Positions 1-12,500 of a DNA stretch of 64,000 nt are shown piece by piece. Under the pieces are notes generated by a model, which was not told the DNA's origin, searched no databases, and saw nothing but the letters and a program-made list of their open reading frames with translations. The DNA is taken from the NCBI GenBank assembly GCA_963971425.1, contig OZ020516.1, forward strand, positions 21,583,332 to 21,647,331, written 5' to 3'. The first letter of the stretch is position 1; each line of letters starts with the position of its first letter. A program made the translations under genes and the position numbers. The stretch is from Bryoerythrophyllum caledonicum (lineage: Eukaryota; Streptophyta; Bryopsida; Pottiales; Pottiaceae).

Positions 1-35
1 GACCAAGAGCCGTGACCAATGAAAATGGATTAATT

Positions 36-93
36 CCATGGTCTCACTTCATGGTCTCACTTCATGGTCACACTTCCATGGTCACACTTCATA
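36..93. repeat. Short tandem repeat, about 14-bp units
   Basis: About four imperfect units built on catggtctcactt / catggtcacactt lie in a row. Around it the first 600 bases hold no convincing gene; the small reading frames there are AT-rich and low-complexity. The motif gaccaaga at position 1 recurs in inverted form near 592-608 with partial similarity beyond it, so this may be the edge of a mobile element cut by the window. Confidence 0.6.
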
Positions 94-2950
94 CAAATGT
101 CATTTTTAAAGCCCTTGGGCCTCTCACTAAGTGTAAACCGAACTTGGACTGGGAGGAATGACCATGTACTAAAAAGTGGGAGTGTTGATTTTTTAATGAA
201 TGCCTAAAGAGGGCAGTATTGCCTAAAATAACAAAGAAAATAAAGCAAGCCAAAAAGACAAAAAGGATAGCCGCCAGTGTAGAACAGAGTAACGTTGGGC
301 CCCCTCCCAACAAAACAAAGAAAAAAACAAAAAACAAAAAATTCAATTTAAAAATAATAAAACAACATTTCAGGCTTAGGGTTTCCTCGTTCCAGCAATG
401 AGAGAACCCTTTTAGCCTCTCTCACCGTAAAATCCGGGGGACCCTCCAACATTATCCATTAGGCCTATTTCTAGGCCTTTTAAGGACCTCAACTCCTTTG
501 GTCACTTTTCTTTTTTCCTCATACTGTAAACCTAAGTCATCCAGGGACGAGTTGATGGAGCCAATCACAGATTTTAGAGGGTCATGGGACGAGTTCTTGG
601 TCCGTAGTGTAAACCGCCCCTTAACTGCTAAGCCTAGGCAAAGTGATATTGCTTAGAGAGATCAACATGATTATAAGTTGTGAATGGACACTTTGCAGGA
701 ACAAGCCGCACAAGGCTATAATGCCATTATGCCTGGAAATGCCAAATGATGTAATCATGCGCATCAATTAAGGGCTGAGTCAGACTTGTTGGTATGAACC
801 TCCCAAAAAATTGTGTCATGCATGATATTTGAAGTCACTCTTTAATGTAATATACAATGAGTTGTATCAAATTTGAATGGCAATACGAGTCGGTTAGATT
901 TGTAAAATACAAATAGTCCGATCATTCTAGTAATTTGCAAGTAGAACTTATCAAAGGTGGTAAGTACCAGATAAAAACTATGGTTTATGCAACGTGGTCA
1001 TTACCGCAACGTGGAGTTATCAAATGCCAGTAGCTTCTCATCTTCCAAAAAGTACTTGGCAAAACTGCCTAAACTGTCATTTCCATGGCGAGAAGTGTAA
1101 ATGACTATAAAAGTATTATTTTCCAATCTGAACTATAGGATCTTGAACTGGATTATCGTAGAAGATATTTTTCCATCCCCTTCTTTAAAAATTGACCTTA
1201 TTAATTAAACCTTGATCAAGGTATAAAATTGAGAATTACTTGTGGTTCAAGTCCTGTAATAGTTGTCTTAAAATAAATAAATAAAATAATTAAATTTTTT
1301 GCAAATTCATACCTTTTTAATTTAATCTTATACAAATACTATCTCCACTTTCAATTTGGACTACAATTATTACAGGACTAAATATAGAGACCACCAAGTC
1401 CTTACATATTCTACTAAAGAATATGGTTGCCAAAGACTAATAAACTCTTCAATATCTAATAATTAAATAAAATGATTAAATAATCACTATGATGAATAAA
1501 AGGATGACAAATCTCACTACACTAAGATTGAGAATTGGTGTTAGACCACATTTAACAAAGCAACCTCTATTGTCCACACTACCCTAATTGTGTATTTGTT
1601 GAAAATGAGTGTCAGTTGCTCATGATTGACATGCCTGTTAATGAGGTAGAAATGATTTAACAAGTATTTAATTAAATTAGATAGATGATGTGTCAACTAC
1701 CTTTAAAATATAATATCCAAAATTCATATTTTTTTTTAAAAATATACTATGTAGCCCTTTGTATCAATTCTTAAAATAGATATATGACATGTCAACGGTT
1801 TTTAGAATGTTGTGTCTAAAAATAGACATTTATGTCTAAAAATTGCCAAGTGGGCCCTCCAAGAGAAGTCCAGTAATAATAAAATAGTCAAGATTTTGTT
1901 AAATGCCTATTTTTTTCAATCTATTTTGATACATTTTCTTATCTTTGATCTATTTTTTAATTTTCTAACATTATTTTGCCATTGATACTAAATGTAAAGC
2001 TAATAAATCTCCAAAGTTATAATTCCCTACATTTAATGTTCACGTTACATTCAGTGTTGACGTTGACATTTAGTGTTCGAGGGTTAAATCTCTGAGTTGA
2101 CATGTAGTGTTTAGATTTGTAATTTGTGTTGCAAACAGTAATTCTCAATTTGAGTGAAGAACTTTAGGTAAGTTTTCTAAGATGTCTAATATGTTTTGGA
2201 TTTTCGGTGAAATTAATGATTTTCATTAGAATGCTTATAAAAGGCTCCTAGAGTCATGCAAAGATGATTCTTGTTCTTTTTATTATATCTACATTACCCA
2301 TTAGAATTTTGGGACTAGAGAATTTAAAGCAACATTTAAACCAAATCATGCTTAATATAATGTAATCACCTTGCATAAGTTTGCTTCTTTAACCAATCAT
2401 ACTTAAATTCAATGAATATTGGTAACCTTTGTATTTTTCAAAAATATATTGGAAGCTCGTTGCTTTTAAATCGTGTATAAAATTATAAATGATGAATTTT
2501 CCAAAACCATTTATGAAGAATTCATCTAAAACTCTTAATTAAGAAACTTTCTTCATGGAACCATACCCTCTAGATCATTTATTGTGCATTCTTTCTTTCT
2601 TTATCATATATTTTAATTATGTACTTTGTTATATAATTCTAATTTTTTTGGTGTCTTTATATTATCTAAAATACCCAAAAATATAGTTTAATGATTTACT
2701 AACATATTCTTAATTCTAGAATATGTCATTAAAGATAGAGTCTACATAGATTAAACTCTCTTCACATTTCAATTTGGACACTTTTAGCTCATTTTATATA
2801 AATTTTCTAATGCTAAATTGAGAAGAAGGTTAGGTCAAATTGACATGCTAAAGTAGATATGCTACACATGAGTGTTTTCCAGGAAAGAAATTTCCATAAA
2901 AATATAAAACTATTTTCCAGCATATTGACAAAACGTAAAACTTTAGAAGA
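94..2950. other. AT-rich intergenic DNA, no gene seen
   Basis: This stretch is AT-rich with short homopolymer and direct-repeat tracts. No open frame in it has plausible protein character and I recognise no RNA gene. It is probably decayed repeat sequence. Confidence 0.5.
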
Positions 2951-2955
2951 CACAT

Positions 2956-3176
2956 TACACTAAAGATGATATTTAGTGTTAACCACACTAATTTGTTTAA
3001 AAGTGCTATAAGTTTTTACTCTTGATGAATATTTTTACCAACTATGTCACCAATGATCACTCTCTTTGGATAGTATTGATAGTTGTGGCCTCGGTAAAAA
3101 TCTTCTTCAAAAGTAAAAATTTATGGCATTACCAAAAACATTAATGTGGTTACACTAAATATCATCTTTAGTGTAG
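2956..3176. mobile_element. Palindromic MITE, copy 1
   Basis: The ends are inverted repeats of about 32 bases: cactaaagatgatatttagtg at the left and its complement at the right, followed inward by aaccaca / tgtggtt. The flanking bases read ta on both sides, compatible with a TA target duplication, although the CACTA/TAGTG-like termini leave the superfamily open. About 220 bp with no coding capacity. A diverged second copy with the same internal sequence lies at 46789-47006. Confidence 0.75.
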
Positions 3177-3371
3177 TTTTTTTCTAAAAATAAACAAAGA
3201 CAAAACTTATCTTTTCGAAGGTAAAAATAACAACTACATTTTGAAGTTTAGGCACATTCAAAACTTGCAATTGGTGGGGATATTTACCACAAAGTTCATT
3301 CATTAAATTACTACTAGGAACGTACTGAAAATTTACTAAAAATACTAAAATGAATGTATTGAACAAATCAA

Positions 3372-3690
3372 CTTACAATCAGGCCAGCACTTGGTGGTTG
3401 CGAAGTGGGTGCTCAAATCATCACTAGATGGCCCCAGTAGCAAGAATTAAGCTGCAACAGTCCTGGCCATGGACCCTCGGTTTCATACGTTGCACTAACA
3501 ACTGCCATGCCGACTCTCATGCTTATAGCCCTGGCAGCAGAGTACAATATTGTACAAGACAGTGACATTCTCATCATGCCGGCAATTGGTGACTACCGAG
3601 TGGGTGCTGAAATCATCACTGGAACGCCCCACTATGTTACCAACAATCAAGTTGCAACAGTCCTCGCCATTGAATCGTCTTTCACTTGTT
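3372..3690. repeat. Two diverged direct repeats of about 110 bp
   Basis: The sequence at 3372-3482 recurs at about 3571-3686. Both contain gagtgggtgct or gaagtgggtgct, then aaatcatcact, then gcaacagtcct and gccat. The second unit reads as a short open frame of about 60 codons, but I recognise no family. It may be a remnant of a tandemly repeated coding region. Confidence 0.5.
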
Positions 3691-6600
3691 AAACATATAC
3701 TAAAAACAAGTTGCAACAATGGTTGTACACTAATTCACTAATTTTTGAATTTTTGATTCAGTTAGGGTAATGCTAAACATGAACCCCTGGGAGGGTAGAG
3801 GCGCCATAATATATGAACATATGAACATATGCATGATCTTTATGACATTGAATGTAACATCGTGGATAGATTTCTAATTCGGAATGTCTCTCATGTGTAC
3901 GTATAAATTGCATTCATATGTGTTTAGAATGCCAACATCTACCAATTCAAAAAGGGTTTAGGGTCCTCAGCGGATTAACTCCTAAAGGACGAAACGTCCC
4001 CCCGGGGTCAAATTGGATTTTGGGCATGTACCTACAATTCGAAAAAAATCCTTTCTAAATATTTCTTTTATACAAGATAGCCTCTAATAAGCCTCTTTGT
4101 GGAGAAATTTCTATTTTGTTTTGTGGACTTGTGGTTTGGAAGTTAGTACCACTAAAAGCCAAAAGTTGGGATTCCGGCACCTCCAAAATTTTTGACAGAA
4201 GTTTCTATTCACATTGAGATTTTAAACACACATAAAGAATATTTCCTTCTTTGGAAATTTTCAAACAAAATTCTTGTCTTTAGTGAAAAAAGGGATGAAT
4301 ATCCAGAGGCTAAAATTTTCACACATTGTTGGGCAACGACAGAAAAAAAAATTCATCTTTTCTACATAAAACCTAGAGATCTTCATATTTTTCACTTCTT
4401 ATATTTTCAACAACAATATGTGGTGAAAACCTTCTAATTGACCGTTTGGATTATCATTCAATACATACGTAGTTCACAAAAAAATAAAACGTGAAATGGA
4501 AATTTATGAACCTCCACTACTTGCACACTGTGTTTTGAATATGCTACACCCCTTTTTTACCTCTAAAAATTCGTGAGTTGGGAAATATCATAATGTTTAA
4601 GACAATGGTAAAAGATTTAGACCTTGTACAATGCAAAAATCTGATACAAAGTGAAGTCAAAGTCTGTTAATCTACTCAACGCAGGGAAGAAAATGAACCA
4701 TTGTTTTGACTTTAAACACTAAAATCTATCAATCCGTGCGGTGGATTGCAACCAAAATCATTATGGCATGTTTATATAGAAGTCTTAATTTAGGCAGCCT
4801 ATGGCCCCTTTTTAGAAATATTAAAATTATTCCTAAAATCAAAGACCCCAAACTAGTCTAGGGGGTCTATTTAGTGAATTTAGAGAACTTAAATATATGA
4901 TTTTTAAACCTTAAATTTTTACTTTTATCACCCATAAAAGAATAGGGGGCTTTTTATCCCACCTATGGGTCCACACTTGGGGGCCCGCTTGCGAGGGCCC
5001 GCTTGTCATTGAATCAAATCATAATCATCAGCGTACCTCACACTGGAATCCCTTTTCATAATTCAACTATCTTTGTGCGCGTCACTTTTTGGGAGAAATA
5101 AATATTGTTGGACAAATATAATTTTCTACTTTGAAAAGAAGCCTATGAAACTATGTTCTCACCGTTTGGATTTCTGGTTTTTAAGATCTTCAATTCTTCA
5201 GAAGAACAAAATGGAAATTAGCAACTTCTCAACCCCTTCTAATTCCAACACTATTTAAACCCCAATAGTTTATGATTTAATTTAATTGTTTTATTTTCAT
5301 TCCCAGTCTATTATCTAAGAAGTGAAACAAACAATTTCATGGTGTTGTTTTTGTAGAAACCGAGTCCTAGAATCTAGGGATTCAAAAAATCTATAACCAT
5401 CTAGGAACTGACATTAGGGATGCTCGAAAATCTATAACCATCTAGGAACAAAGAGTGAGAAGTTAGCCCCTAAATGACATTTTAACCCTTGGGGAACAAA
5501 TTACATTTTGGGTAGGTTCTTGTGGCCCCGATTTTTGCTCATAAACTTTTGAACAGCCTATCAAGATGTGGCATCACGCTAGCTTCATGGGAATGAACCC
5601 TTTTTTTGCATATTGGAGCTCCAAATTTGGTACCTAGTAGAGTCAAAGTTACGGTTGGTCCTTGAATTGTAGGGAAGGAAAAATGCCTCGTTTTATACTT
5701 CAAACATTCTAATCATCCAATCCGTATGGTCAAATTTAATTACGATTGGAGGACATGTTTTTTTAGTTGTATACTTAAAGATCTTATGGTTAATAATATT
5801 TGTTGAGGTTTTTATATTCTCATCCTCGCTTTGCACTTTTATATGTAGTCTTGAAGGAATTTTGGCCCATATCTCCTTATATTTTTGGTACTAGGTCTTT
5901 AAATACTTCTTCTATACATAGTATTGTACAAAAATGACCAATTGAACTGAATTTAAAGCTTACAAGAATTGATGGATTTTATTGCCACCGTCTCTAAATG
6001 ATAGTTTAATTACTAAATAATATTTCCATTCCAAATAGCATTATCAAAGGAGAGGGCCAAATAAAACTTTTTGATTTTGTATGGTTTTTGTAAAAATCCG
6101 ATTCTCCCTATTTTTATCTTGTATTTGACTAGTATTTAGGATTCAATATTAAAATTAGCATTTATCAACTATTGCTTCAAGAAGCAAAGTTGTTATTAAG
6201 TTACATATCATTTTATTCAATTTCAAAGAGGTAGCTAATTGGAATCCTTTGACCTTGAATCCTGATTTACAAAATTTGACTCAAAATGGTTTGGTAAATG
6301 AATACTGCATTTTAGAATATTAATGTATGAAATCTTATCCATGTATCGTTCCGACTCTGATAATTTTATGCTGAAAAATGATGGCAAAGAAATCCCAACG
6401 CGCTATTGTACAACAGTAATGTATAATAAGGGCCGGGGCTCAAGAAGTTAATATGTCACACGTGTTGAACGGCGAAGTGACATTGCATGTTCTGGCTAGA
6501 GTGTAGATCCAAAACTTTATTCTGAAGTTTCAGCATCAGCTTGAAGTGCAGACGTAAGCTAGTATCGATTAGTCCTCCACATTGTGTTTTAACACTTCTT

Positions 6601-6939
6601 ATGTTTACTAAGTTGAACTGTCCATTTCGTATGCCATTTCAGGTGGAATCTCTAATCTTGGGGACTCAAGCTCCTCTGTAGCTTTTGCGTGCATTTCCTG
6701 CGGCCCAACCTTCAGTTCATTATCACTGTGCACCCTTAGAGCTTTTAGTATAGCTTAGTCGGTCGTTGATAATTGGCTTGATTGGTTGTTTTGGATGTGG
6801 GTCTGCATGCTGCTGCAGTGTCTCCTTCAGTATCACTGTGCCTTTTTATTGTAGGGAAGCCATTGTGATTTGTCTGATCTCTTGATTTGGAGGAGGAAAC
6901 ATTTGCAGCAGGTGGCAACCTTAACTCTGCTGTAACACA
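3691..6939. other. AT-rich intergenic DNA with repeat relics
   Basis: No gene is visible. Two copies of a 24-base motif (aatctataaccatctaggaac core) lie near 5386 and 5426. The 20-mer at 4733-4752 is an exact inverted match to 18404-18423, inside the TTAA-flanked element described below, and weaker similarity continues for about 45 bases, so an old relative of that element probably lies here. The last about 400 bases are the presumed 5' region of the plus-strand gene at 6940. Confidence 0.45.
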
Positions 6940-8817
6940 ATGACGTACAAGGGGAAGTCTGCACTAGTACACATGCAAGATGAGCTCTAGTCCAACCAGT
7001 TGACAATCTGGCAGAAGCCTTTCGACCTCACCAAACTACCGAACACAATCACGTCTGAGTTGATAAAGAGGACACCTCTCCTCTTGGGCTCGGACAAGGC
7101 TACATACAGCAAGTTCTTCTTCAAATCCATTGGTGGCCTCTGTGGTTCAGGAATTCCAGTTGAGAACGTGGCTAAAGACGACCATGGAGTTCCGATAGAG
7201 GATCTGGTGGCTACGTATCCCCTCAATCGACACGGGAACCGACACTCCATGAAGCTCATGTCAGACCGCGCTGCAGTCAAGGATGCTTTGGACATGTATC
7301 AGAGAGTTAATGGCGGCAAGCAGCCTGACAATGGTGAGTTTGGGACTGCATTCATTCGGGGTCTTGTTCTGAATTTCCAACGGTCGACGAAGGTCGATTG
7401 GGCTAAGCACGCTTCGGACTTCGCGAGGAAGCGCTTGGAGAACCCTCCAGCAAATCCCTAGAAGCTCACTCCACCGTGTCTCAGAGAACAGATCTAGGAG
7501 ATTATCAATGTCTTTTGCCACTATTTACGGGTGGCCTATGCTGATAGGGATGCAATTGTAGCACAGATGAGGCTACATAATTTCCCTGTAAAGCCCTCAG
7601 ATTTTCCGCTCCGGCAGCCACGGTTGGCAGAAAGTATAACCCCTGTGCGACAGCCACGCAGTGGTGGTCGAGTTCAAACTACACACCGTACACAATCTGC
7701 TGGAGGATTGCCGCCATCGACAGCACTACTCGACCCGGTGGCGACGCTGAAGCACAAGAGGACGAAGATGGAAGAACAGCTATTGAATGGAATGAAGAAC
7801 CTACATGATGCGGAAAGTGAGCTCGAAGTTCTAGATACCTACAAGCATGACCTGGAACAGTCGGAGGAAGCGAATTGGAAGAGTATGGTGGCCATACGAG
7901 CAAAGAAGAAGCGCTTTGGATTGCAACCAGCAGAGCACACCACAATTGAGGAAGAGCTGCGCTCAAAGACAACAACTGCAAGCTCCATGTCTCAGGCCGC
8001 TGTTGATCTTGATAATCAGATGATCGAGTTACAGAACCGCATTGCACTTATTCGAAGAACCACAAAGGAAATGCAAGATGCGCTCGGGGTCATCACTCTT
8101 GAAATTGACGAGACCGTTTTGCACAACAGTAACATTCGCCCTAAGCAAATCTTGACAAGGCTGCCGGTGACCCGTGTGGACCAAGTTAAATTACAGGCGG
8201 ATGTTCCGTGTGTTCTCTGTGGTCGTTTTTGGGTGGATAATGCTTTTGTATGTCTCCCGTGTGGATGCTTGCTGCATCCTGTTTGCATGTTCAAGGTGGC
8301 GTTGTTGCCAAATCCGCGGTGCCCTTTCTGCAGCCATGTGCATGGTAAGCTGTGGCGGGCCCAATGGGGATATACAGCACATAGTGATGAGATGCTTAGT
8401 GCCGCCATAGGTGCTTGTACTGCAGGGATGGATGCTGCTGGGTGGATGAAACCCCTTGACCTAGTGGGTGTGCGGGCAAGGGTGGAAGATGTGTTGCACT
8501 GCATGAGTAGTCAGGAGGCCAATTCTGTGGCTAAACCCAAACGCCCTTTGCCGATGGACAACGAGAATGAAAATGAACCACTTCCTAAACGTGCACATTT
8601 GGAGATCATATCGGCTGAGCCAGTGGACCAGGATATTGCTACAATGATGGAAGAGGTCAGTGCCATTGGTGTTGCAGCGGCGCGTGAAGCCTCAGCAGCA
8701 ACGATGGAAGACACATATTCCATGGATAACGAAACGTCACAAGAGGAGTCGGCAGCAATGGTACAAGATGCCTTTGCCATCACTGCGGCAGCAGCACTGG
8801 AGGCCTCATCGACTTAG
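6940..8817 (+). pseudogene. Coiled-coil / RING-like zinc-finger protein, interrupted by three in-frame TAG codons
   Basis: One frame runs from ATG 6940 to TAG 8815-8817 (about 625 codons) and stays coding-like on both sides of TAG codons at 6988, 7459 and 7495. Read without them, the N-terminal part (about 7000-7460) is a charged globular region of no family I know. A long helical, probably coiled-coil segment follows (about 7740-8130), then a RING-like cluster at about 8208-8330: CVLC, 11 residues later C-x2-CGCLLH-x2-C, and finally CPFC. The C-terminal tail is Ala/Glu/Met-rich. All three stops could be CAG-to-TAG changes. The gene is convergent with the RAG1/Transib-like gene at 9568-12793, so the two may belong to one element; RING domains are common in ubiquitin ligases and also occur in RAG1 itself. 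Function is unknown. From the Met after the third stop the intact part (7531-8817) could still be translated. Confidence 0.6.
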
Positions 8818-9567
8818 TTCGAGTACCAAAGTAGTCGGGACTTTGAACTTTGTCCAAAGCGGTACTGGTCATATACGGCAGATTTTGTTTTTACTAAGTT
8901 GTTGCAGTTTCGGTTTCTACTATTGAGATTTGCCAGTTTTGTGAGTAGTTTGCAACTCTAAGCCTTGACCCTAAACACTAAGTTCTGTTTACTTAAATAC
9001 ATAATATATATGTAAACGGCTTAACAGGTATGTATTGAAAAGTTGGCTCGTCTAGTTTCATCTATGATTCTCACAAACCATCTATATTGATTGGGCCACT
9101 CATACAATACCAACTGTTTTATTGTTGTGGTCGCATACTGCTTTGTTGCTGACATCGGCACATGCAACTGCTACTAGATCATGGGGCATGAGTTAGTTAT
9201 CGGCCCTTCTGGCCACCACTGTAGGTAAGGCCAACATTGTACACATTGAAGCAACCCTAGGAGATTATACGATGTTGATACATAAATCCATGTTCTTGAA
9301 CTTGAAGAAATTCCATCTTGTACACAGCGTTAAATTCTAGGACAAAGCAACCAATAAATGAAACAGTAATGTGATTGCAGAGACCACAAATTATCCATAT
9401 ACGACGTACAACATCCAATAAAACGACCACTCTGTGTAGCTTCTTACACTAAATCATGCAGCAGTGGCTACACATAGCAATCCTTGCTAAACCATGGTTA
9501 TCCCTACAACAAATTGTTTCTGACTCTATCTGCACACATACTAATTGGGATTTCACTATTCTACTAA
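8818..9567. other. Intergenic spacer between convergent genes
   Basis: About 750 bases separate the tail-to-tail genes. The spacer is moderately AT-rich and no open frame looks like protein. It presumably holds both 3' untranslated regions. I see no hairpin or repeat worth calling. Confidence 0.5.
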
Positions 9568-12500
9568 TTACTCCTCGCAGTAGGATGATTCTTCTGAGAA
9601 AAGGCCATACTGGTGGCCGACAACAGGCGGGATCCCTTCCCTAAACCTTGAACTCTCAGCCACTGCCTCTTCGTTGTCTTGGGATACATACTGCGAGCCC
9701 ACCCGATTACGCCCCTGTCGCCACGTTTCACATGCCGCTGGCGCATCAGAAGCCCACCATGCATCACGACGCTTAGAGGCCGCAGAGATCACAGTTGGGT
9801 CTGGCGTAGACCGCTGCTCTTCTCTAACCTTCAACTCCAACTTGGCTTTATACTGATGCTGAATGTTTCGGTACCAGAATTGATATTGCTGCACTACAAT
9901 GCTTACTTGTTTCTTAGTCCCCCCATGCTGAGAGTGGTATTGGGTACTAGCCTTTGCAGCATGATGCGATTTTTCCATCCCCTGGCAACTCCACACTGAC
10001 AAACTCCCAAACTTATCCACAAACCAAGGCCCATGTTTCACCAGCACGTGCTGCACATTATTACAGCCAACAATGCACTTCAATATGTTGAGTTCAGTAG
10101 AGGCTTATTACTGTAAGCACTTGAGCAAAGCATAACAAGTTGTGAGGAAGAGGCTTATTACTGTAAGCACTTGAGCAAAGCATAACAAGCTGTGAGGAAG
10201 CGAAGGTATTCATCAACCCGTCAGAGGACTCACAATGTAATGAGTGACGTGAGTCTCTCCAAATGCGGCAATAAACGCCTTACCGAATGCATCCATTCGG
10301 ACTCCACAACATTGTCGTTGTTCCTCTGACAACACCAATCCCCTAAAATACGGCAACAAATCCTCTAGTGTTTCCCACACCCGCCAACGTTTCACCCTGG
10401 CAGCACCTCCTTCGAGGTTATTGAACTTGGACATGCATACATCTTTCCAAGCTTTGTCTAGATTAGACCAGGAGCTCTCTTTAAAGAGCTTGCTTGCAAC
10501 AGCCCCACTAAGACTTGGCTTGGTCACAACATTCCGAGTCTTACCTGAGCGCTTGATGTCCTGCTTGAGCACGCAATTGCCCTTCTCCACACCAATGGCT
10601 GACAAAGATTTTTCCATTCTCTCAATGGCTTCAATCTTTCTGTGATCATCCTGCATATTCCATATGAATTGCATATGCAGGTGAAGAATCTTTTCAGTAA
10701 TTCGCACCAGCGCATGTAATGTGCACATGTGTGTCCGAGACAGAGGAATCGGTAAGATCGGCTTCCAACGGGGATGCGTGCTGACATCGCAAGGTTCCGC
10801 TGCAATCCGTGGGGCAAAGAGTCCACCTTGCCACCCTCCCTTTCCCCGCCGACTTGCTTGCCTCTCAGCCTCTGCTGATGTACACGTTACCAAGCGCTCG
10901 TGAACTTGCTCACAATAAATGCAATTCATCTTCGAAGAAGGGCCATGCTGGAGCCCATTCATACATTTGATAGTTTTCATATCCGCACTCAAGTGCCATT
11001 CAACCACAAAGCTACCACGACCAGGCACCTCCAATACTTGTCCATCAGTTTGTGCTTTAATAACCTCGGGATATTTTGTTTGCTGGAACACCCAATCAAG
11101 AATTTCATATGATTCCTTATCCACCTGGAAGCATCCAACAGGCCAAATCTCTTGCTCTGATTGGACAGAAAAATACCTCTGGTCATTCTTTTGAATTGTG
11201 GGGTCGAGCGCTCGATTCATTAGTGTAAGGCTGACGCGCTCATATTTGGCCCCCTGTATAATCTCCGCTTCATCTAGCTTCAGCACAAAAATCAGAGGTC
11301 CATTGTTGCACTCTGCACGCATACATCCAGCAACCGGATTAGTACAACAATACAAGCACCCTGAAATGGAATAGCGGAGGATCTCAAAGCCTGTTCCTGT
11401 TCCTTGGAGCCCACCGGAAACTACCTTCAACAGTCATGTCGTAAAATAAAACCATCGAACGCTGCACAACCTCCAATTCAGCGAAGAGGTTGTTCTTGCT
11501 GTGGAGAATGACCTCCTTTGCTGGCCGCACAACCTTCTTGCCCTGCCGCACTTCTGGGACATGGCGACGACCCTCTATGTGGTAATAATCCCCTATGAAT
11601 TGCGGCAGGTTTTCGTTCAATTGCTTCCTCAATTCTGCCAATTTGTTAGGCGATGGAAGCACAGTACCATGTAATTCCGGAGCCACTAGACCAATTCTAT
11701 TCTTCAAAGTCTTGTAAATCCCTGTGTACCCTCTATGCGTCACAGACGATCCATCAACAGTGCCCAACATGACTTCTTTGGTGAGCACATCCTGGATTTT
11801 CTTGAATACTGATTGTGTGACAGCCATGGTCGCCTGACTCATCTGGGGATGTTCGGCCAGTGCTTTGGCCTCTCCCCGCGAAAGAATGCTAGCAATCACA
11901 GCCGCAGTTTTGTGCTGCGAAGTTCCCTCACCCCCTAGCCTCTTCTTCTTCCCCAGTTGTTTGTTACTCTGCTGCACACGATGTAGCACCTCTGGTAAAA
12001 TTTGGTGCCGCAATTGTGTTGTTTTGCGCTTGAAATACCCAGTACCACTCCTCAAGTCGGTAATATTCTTCATGATTCTTCCATGAACACGCTGATGCAA
12101 TCCGGCAGGCGTTTCCACCATGCATTTCAACTTCTCCTCAAGTTTGCTATACTTGGCTCTAGTCACTACCAATTCTTGTTCAATGGCTACCAACCTCTCC
12201 TGCTGCTCAGTCAACCTCGCAATAGACACACTGTTTTCAGCCAAAGTCACCGTCAACTGGACACACATGCTTTCTAATCTAGCGACCTCATGCTGTGATT
12301 GTTGTCGTTCTTACGCCTCCACAACTGCCGCAATGGCCATCATCCGAGCCTCGCCCTGTAATTGGTCCCGATGCTGTCGCAGTCGAATGGAATCCTGCTC
12401 GTGTCGAGCTAACTCTTTCTCCAGTGAAATAATGCAATTTTTCAAAGCCATTGTTGTGTGCACTTGGTCGACAGTACCACACGCTGGCACGATGTCTCTC

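Noticed and set aside
6724-6840. CACTGTG heptamers at 6724-6730 and 6834-6840, resembling RAG/Transib signal ends near the RAG1-like locus
   Set aside because: CACWGTG is expected about eight times by chance in 64 kb, both sites lie in a local direct repeat, and no matching heptamer was found on the right side (12800-13500).
6940-8817. Reassigned genetic code in which TAG encodes Gln, as in some ulvophyte algae
   Set aside because: The VIT/VWA and FZR genes use CAG/CAA for Gln and have no in-frame TAG or TAA, and elements also contain TGA stops. Mutational decay explains the data better.
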